Shown in pieces: positions 63,942 through 64,000 of a stretch of 64,000 nucleotides of DNA. The DNA lies in the NCBI GenBank assembly GCA_944320195.1, contig CALUGP010000010.1, positions 24,516 through 88,515 on the forward strand. Reading direction: 5' to 3'. Source of the stretch: an uncultured Prevotella sp. (GTDB lineage Bacteria > Bacteroidota > Bacteroidia > Bacteroidales > Bacteroidaceae). A program made the position numbers and the translations under genes. The notes beneath the pieces are model-generated. The model made no database searches. It had not been told where the DNA came from and saw only the letters and a list, made by a program, of their open reading frames with translations. Every line of letters starts with the position of its first letter. Position 1 is the stretch's first letter.

Positions 63942-64000
63942 TTGCCCCTTTTGGCCAAGCAGGATTGTCCCCTTTGGCTACAATATGATTGACCCTTTTG
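63942..64000. mobile_element. Possible left end of an IS21-type element
   Basis: Three related motifs at about 23-24 bp intervals: TTGCCCCTTTTGG (63942), TTGTCCCCTTTGG (63965) and TTGACCCTTTTG (63989), running out of the window. IS21-family elements have several such short terminal repeats. No transposase gene is visible, so the call is tentative. Confidence 0.45.

Overview
The window is chromosomal DNA from a member of the Bacteroidota, most likely a Prevotella-like Bacteroidales. The grounds are the TTTG/TAnnTTTG promoter style with no Shine-Dalgarno boxes, an LpxC-FabZ fusion, GH97 and GH51 glycosidases, a serC-serA-DUF1015 run, long-form PurC and PurM, and an IorAB-aminotransferase operon. 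The genus is inference; no rRNA gene is present.

Layout. 1-3.8 kb: serine synthesis (serC end, serA), a DUF1015 protein and a YigZ/IMPACT protein, then tRNA-Ser(CGA). 3.9-5.9 kb: a repeat-rich spacer with a perfect 42-bp AT palindrome, and rsmA. 5.9-10 kb: divergent GH97 and GH51 exo-glycosidases. 10.4-14.2 kb: frr, rsgA and a PIF1-like helicase. 14.3-16.7 kb (minus strand): folK, a secreted M64 peptidase and a TPR protein. 16.9-21.7 kb: a 14-repeat MORN protein, a YhcH-type protein, glgB and a membrane protein. 21.7-31.3 kb: DUF389 protein, htpG, an orphan ECF sigma factor, a second PIF1-like helicase and a class A penicillin-binding protein. 31.3-36.8 kb (minus): an HD hydrolase, lpxD, lpxC-fabZ, lpxA and miaA. 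36.9-38.3 kb: a broken O6-alkylguanine alkyltransferase gene and an MFS exporter. 39-46 kb (minus): phoH, purC, menG, aroE, purM, prfA and pyrF, closed by a clear terminator. 46.6-51.2 kb: radical SAM protein, dipeptidyl peptidase IV and a DUF4861 protein. 51.3-54.8 kb: iorA, iorB and an aminotransferase, with a terminator. 55-64 kb: an accessory island with an XRE regulator, a DUF4143 ATPase, small HTH proteins, a 1108-residue primase-helicase, an AbiE-type toxin-antitoxin pair and what may be the edge of an insertion sequence.

Two patterns are not explained by the genes. First, six separate intergenic sites (about 10.1, 14.3, 23.4, 28.6, 38.7 and 46.3 kb) carry the same kind of array: degenerate units in strict 22-bp phase, each with a semi-palindromic core near AAAGRCSGYCTTT. 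Second, three copies of a 16-mer, ATTAAATATCARRAST, sit upstream of three genes of the 55-59 kb island, one of them overlapping the -33 box of the XRE gene, which suggests an island-wide operator. Start codons were often moved inward where a promoter box or family alignment required it; each such choice is noted.
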